In this document: positions 60,815 through 64,000 of the stretch, in pieces
Numbering within the stretch: the first letter of the stretch is position 1
Layout: each line of letters opens with the position of its first letter
Assembly (NCBI GenBank): GCA_965229335.1
Contig: OZ245874.1
Location: 4,154,001-4,218,000 of the forward strand
Length of the DNA stretch: 64,000 nucleotides
Reading direction: 5' to 3'
DNA from: JAFKFH01 sp017307375
GTDB taxonomy: Bacteria > Pseudomonadota > Alphaproteobacteria > Ferrovibrionales > Ferrovibrionaceae
Position numbers and translations under genes: made by a program
Notes under the pieces: model-generated
The model's input: the letters and a program-made list of their open reading frames with translations, nothing else
The model's database searches: none
Told to the model about the DNA's origin: nothing

Positions 60815-61888
60815 CGAGGCCCGGACGGGCGCGGCGAGCGCATCGAGTATCCGATCGACCGCGGCCTCCGGACCATCCGCATCGTGACGGTACGACAACT
60901 GCCAGGACCCGCCGGGCACACCCGCCATGGCGAAGGAGACGCGGGCCAACCGGTCCGCCTGGTCCAGCCACCGCGTCAGGATCGGCCGATAGACATCGTC
61001 GGCGACCGCCGCCAGCCCCTGGATTCCCGACAGGCGATGGAGCGTGCTCGGCATACTGTCCGGTGCCGGCCGCAGATGGACGACGGCGGTCAACGGCAGC
61101 GGCTCGGGATGGAAGTGGTCGTCGACCGGTATGATGAACTTGCCGGCGTCCCGCAACGCACGGTCGGCGGCCTCGGCGGGCATCATGAAGCGGTCCATCG
61201 CGTCGGGGCAGAGCTTGAGCCGCGGCAGCGATGGCCGGACCTGCACCCGGTGATCGCCGGCGACCTCGACCGCCGTGACGTCATCGGACAGGATCCGACA
61301 TCCCTGCTGGATAAAGGCGGCGGCCAAGGTGGACTTGCCCATGCCGGACGCCCCGGCCAGTGCCACGGCACCGTCGCCGACCTGCACGCAGGCCGCGTGC
61401 AGCGGCAGGATCCCGCGGCGCGCGCACAGGATCCCCAGCACGGTGCCCAGCAGGAAAATCCGGATGTCCCCGGTCGACGCGCCGGCTACCGGATCGATCA
61501 CGACGTGGCGGCCGGCAGGATCGATCAGATAGGCCGCGACGTCCGGCACGGCGAACCGGCAAGACCCGTCGGCCGAGATCTGCACGGGCGGCTGGTCGAG
61601 GATCAGATCCGGCAGGCGGTCGGGCACCGGGTCCAAGGCGACGACGATATCGGGCGCGCGCTCGTCGCCGCGCCATTGCGGCAGGCCCGACAACGGCACC
61701 GCGCTCGCCACCCGCCACCCGCACAAGGCCCGATCCCCGTCGGCGCCGGATCGCGCGTCATGCGGCGCCGCGCCGCTGCCCGCCGACAGGGGGCCGGTAT
61801 CGGCGAAGGTGTTGCATGGCTTGGCGTCGCTGATCACGAGGGGAATCCGAGAAAAGGTCGCACGAACGGGGGACCGGGCGTCGGCCAT
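60797..61888 (-). CDS. HPr-kinase-like peptide kinase
   Basis: A 363-residue protein. The C-terminal part has LPLHAACV (His164), Walker A ALAGASGMGKSTLAA (178-190) and ILSDDVTAV (Asp203), the HPr kinase/phosphorylase P-loop arrangement. Family members in lasso clusters phosphorylate the C-terminal Ser of precursors (ThcoK, PadeK). The candidate precursor here ends in Ser. No HPr or PTS genes are nearby, so a peptide substrate is more likely. It is divergent from the JmjC gene. Confidence 0.75.
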   Translation of the reverse strand: MADARSPVRATFSRIPLVISDAKPCNTFADTGPLSAGSGAAPHDARSGADGDRALCGWRVASAVPLSGLPQWRGDERAPDIVVALDPVPDRLPDLILDQPPVQISADGSCRFAVPDVAAYLIDPAGRHVVIDPVAGASTGDIRIFLLGTVLGILCARRGILPLHAACVQVGDGAVALAGASGMGKSTLAAAFIQQGCRILSDDVTAVEVAGDHRVQVRPSLPRLKLCPDAMDRFMMPAEAADRALRDAGKFIIPVDDHFHPEPLPLTAVVHLRPAPDSMPSTLHRLSGIQGLAAVADDVYRPILTRWLDQADRLARVSFAMAGVPGGSWQLSYRHDADGPEAAVDRILDALAAPVRASSGNPR

Positions 61889-61993
61889 GCTATCAACATC
61901 GCCTCTGCCACACTATCCCGGCAGGCCGCGGCCCGATTGACCGGCGCCGCACCGGCAATCATGATCGCGCCCGACCGGCGGGAGGTATCGTGA

Positions 61994-62938
61994 ATGGTCT
62001 GCAATCTGCGCGAGCTGGCCTCCCCGATGGCGCCGGAAGAATTCACCGGCCGCTATCGCAACGGCGAGATCGTCGTCGTGCGCGCGCCGCAGCCGGACAA
62101 GCTGGCCGGCCTGTTCCCCTGGGAAACCATCAACAGCCTGTTCGACGGCGATTGCCTGCAACCGGACCGGATGGCCGTGATGCGGGATGGCATGCGGTTG
62201 CCCGACTGGCTGTGGTCCGCTGCCCGGCCGGGCGCCGGCCCGGACGCTTCGTCGCTGCGCGGCCTGCTGCGCCAGGGGGCGACGATCCTGATCGATCGCA
62301 TCGACGAGCTGGTCCCCGCCATCCGCCGCCTGACGGCGGCCCTGCAGGCGCATTTCGAGGCACGCGTATCGGCCAACACCTACCTGTCGTTCCGTCGCGG
62401 CAGTGCGCTGGCAGCCCATTTCGACGATCACGACATCATCGTGGCGCAGATTCACGGGGCCAAGCGCTGGTGGTTCTACGACCGCCGGGAAGCATTTCCG
62501 GTCGCGATCGACCGGCCCGGCCGGGGCGGCCCCCCTGCCCCGGCGGCGCCGGTGCGCGACGATCTCCTGCGGCCCGGCGACGTCATGGTCGTGCCGCGGG
62601 GCGAGTGGCATCGCACGGCGGTCGAAGGCGACGTTTCCGTCCACCTCACCATCGGCATCAGGCCGGCGAGAGGGCTGTTCCTGATCCAGCGCTGCCTCGA
62701 CGAAGCCCGCAAGGACCCGTTGTTCCGGCAGGACGTTCCGCATTACCGCGGCCCGGCGGCACTCGCGTCGCACGAGGCCGAACTGAAGCGCCGCTTGGCG
62801 GAGATCGTGGCGCGGGTGTCGCTCGCCGACCTTGTGGCCGACGCCGTGTCACCGCTGCCCGCGCCGCCGGAGGTGCCGCGCCGGCCGCAAGGCGCCGCTG
62901 CCCGCTTCCACTTTCCCGTCCTTGACGAGCCCGGCTGA
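61994..62938 (+). CDS. JmjC/cupin 2-oxoglutarate oxygenase
   Basis: A 314-residue protein with the facial triad of RoxA/YcfD-type oxygenases. His142-Phe-Asp144 is in AHFDDHDIIVAQIHGAKRWW, and the distal His206 is in VVPRGEWHRTAV. These enzymes hydroxylate proteins using iron and 2-oxoglutarate. Here the substrate may be the RiPP. GGGAGG precedes the ATG at nine-base spacing. Confidence 0.8.
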   Translation: MVCNLRELASPMAPEEFTGRYRNGEIVVVRAPQPDKLAGLFPWETINSLFDGDCLQPDRMAVMRDGMRLPDWLWSAARPGAGPDASSLRGLLRQGATILIDRIDELVPAIRRLTAALQAHFEARVSANTYLSFRRGSALAAHFDDHDIIVAQIHGAKRWWFYDRREAFPVAIDRPGRGGPPAPAAPVRDDLLRPGDVMVVPRGEWHRTAVEGDVSVHLTIGIRPARGLFLIQRCLDEARKDPLFRQDVPHYRGPAALASHEAELKRRLAEIVARVSLADLVADAVSPLPAPPEVPRRPQGAAARFHFPVLDEPG

Positions 62939-63054
62939 GCCGGTGCGCCACGTTGCCGAGAGGGCGGCACTAAACCACCGCCCGGCGGCGCGCCGGCCGC
63001 GGTAAGATCGGTGGCCGCCACGAACGGCGGCCGATTCGTTCACCAGCCGCGGCG

Positions 63055-63951
63055 ATGACCCGAACCAGCCCCCTCGAAACCCTCGCGCGCCAGCTCGAGG
63101 CCTCGGACGACTACCGCGTGCTGCGCCGGCTGCAGCCGCGCCGCGTCGTGACCCCGCCCGACGGCACGCCGACGCGCCGGGCGATCTTCCTCGACCTCGA
63201 AACCACCGGCCTCGATCCCGCCCGCGACGAGATCATCGAGATCGCGATGGTGCCGTTCACCTTTTCGCATGACGGCCGCATCTTCGAGATCGGCGAGGCC
63301 TATGCCGCGCTGCGCCAACCGGGCGTGCCGATCTCGGCCGAGATTACCGCGCTGACCGGCATCACCGCCGAGATGGTGGCGGGCAGGACCGTCGATCTCG
63401 AGGCCGTCAGGCGGATGGCCGCCGGGGCCGTGCTGGTGATCGCCCATAACGCCGCCTTCGACCGGCCGTTCGCCGAACGGCTGGACCCGGTGTTCTCGAC
63501 CAAGCCCTGGGCCTGCTCGATGGCGCAGGTGCCGTGGGCCGAGGAAGGCTTCGAGGGCACCAAGCTCGGCTATCTCGCCGCCCGCCAGGGCTTCTTCTTC
63601 GACGGCCATCGCGCCGCCGACGATTGCCTGGCCGCCATCGAGCTGCTGGCCCGGCCGCTGCCGGTTTCCGGCGTGCCCGCGCTGGCCCGGCTGCTGGAAA
63701 GCGCGCGGCGGCCGATCTGGCGCATCTGGGCCGAGGCCGCGCCGTTCGCGCTGAAGGACAAGCTGAAGGCACGTCGCTACCGCTGGAACGGCGAGGCCAA
63801 CGGCCGGCCGCGCGCCTGGTTCATCGACGTGCCGGAGGAGCGGCGCGACGAGGAGCTGGCCTTCCTGCGGACCGAGGTCTACGGCCGCGACAGCCTCGAT
63901 CCCGCCGCCGTGCGGATCACCGCCTACGACCGGTTTTCCGGGCGCGTCTAG
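63055..63951 (+). CDS. DnaQ-like 3'-5' exonuclease
   Basis: A 298-residue DEDD-family exonuclease. ExoI is FLDLETTGLDP, ExoII is VIAHNAAFDRPF and ExoIII is HRAADDCLAAIEL. That is the epsilon-type set for proofreading or repair, with an unusual C-terminal extension of about 85 residues (from ARRPIWRIWAEAAPF) that may bind DNA. It does not lie next to polymerase genes, so a repair role is as likely as replication. Confidence 0.88.
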   Translation: MTRTSPLETLARQLEASDDYRVLRRLQPRRVVTPPDGTPTRRAIFLDLETTGLDPARDEIIEIAMVPFTFSHDGRIFEIGEAYAALRQPGVPISAEITALTGITAEMVAGRTVDLEAVRRMAAGAVLVIAHNAAFDRPFAERLDPVFSTKPWACSMAQVPWAEEGFEGTKLGYLAARQGFFFDGHRAADDCLAAIELLARPLPVSGVPALARLLESARRPIWRIWAEAAPFALKDKLKARRYRWNGEANGRPRAWFIDVPEERRDEELAFLRTEVYGRDSLDPAAVRITAYDRFSGRV

Positions 63952-64000
63952 CGAAAATTTAGGATTGTCGTCCTGCGATGGTCTTGTGAACCACCTGAAA

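Overview
The window is a chromosomal segment of a high-GC alphaproteobacterium. The evidence is the popZ gene (DUF2497) next to valS, the NepR/EcfG pair of the general stress response, a DUF2336 protein and the pcm-rhodanese-tolC-popZ-valS gene order. The genus cannot be fixed from the sequence; a Rhodospirillales-like organism is the best guess.

Layout. (1) 1-3776, minus strand: housekeeping cluster valS, popZ, tolC, rhodanese, pcm. (2) About 3.9-23.5 kb, plus strand: a podovirus-like prophage. It has a complete T7-type single-subunit RNA polymerase, two copies of a 28-bp dyad element that are candidate phage promoters or operators, tail proteins, large terminase, portal, scaffold, major capsid, head-tail adaptor, a holin-like protein and a frame-disrupted tail fibre. 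I see no integrase, repressor, replication gene or endolysin. It is therefore either defective or a particle-forming element run by its own polymerase. (3) 23.6-31.7 kb: tRNA-Cys, a molybdopterin oxidoreductase, a CPA2 antiporter, MtgA, two membrane proteins (DUF4239, DUF502), a haloacetate dehalogenase-like hydrolase and an SDR dehydrogenase. (4) 31.8-43 kb: DUF2336, an OB-fold periplasmic protein, a TPR/GT41 glycosyltransferase, a KaiC-like ATPase overlapping a hybrid histidine kinase, and a phosphotransacetylase-FabI-AckA operon. (5) 43-45.3 kb: acyl-CoA dehydrogenase with a divergent LysR regulator.

(6) 45.3-51.5 kb is a general-stress island. It encodes NepR, an EcfG-type sigma factor, Dps, a PRC-barrel protein, DUF3309 and several small hydrophilic proteins. 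Four genes carry exact GGAAC-N16/17-CGTT promoters and a fifth site has one mismatch, so the sigma factor probably controls most of its own neighbourhood. (7) 51.8-55.3 kb: two tandem secreted subtilisin-like proteases.

(8) 55.4-62.9 kb looks like a lasso-peptide-type RiPP cluster: PqqD-like leader-binding protein (B1), asparagine-synthetase-like cyclase, an HPr-kinase-like peptide kinase, a sulfotransferase, a JmjC/cupin oxygenase and a methyltransferase. A 54-codon reading frame just upstream of the cyclase has the layout of a precursor peptide and ends in serine, the residue such kinases are known to modify. The leader peptidase (B2) is missing. A 5'-truncated IS5-family element sits between B1 and the methyltransferase, so a deletion may have removed it. 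(9) 63.0-64.0 kb: a DnaQ-like 3'-5' exonuclease.

Start sites were chosen by Shine-Dalgarno spacing and family fit. All functional assignments are from reading the sequence; no database search was run.
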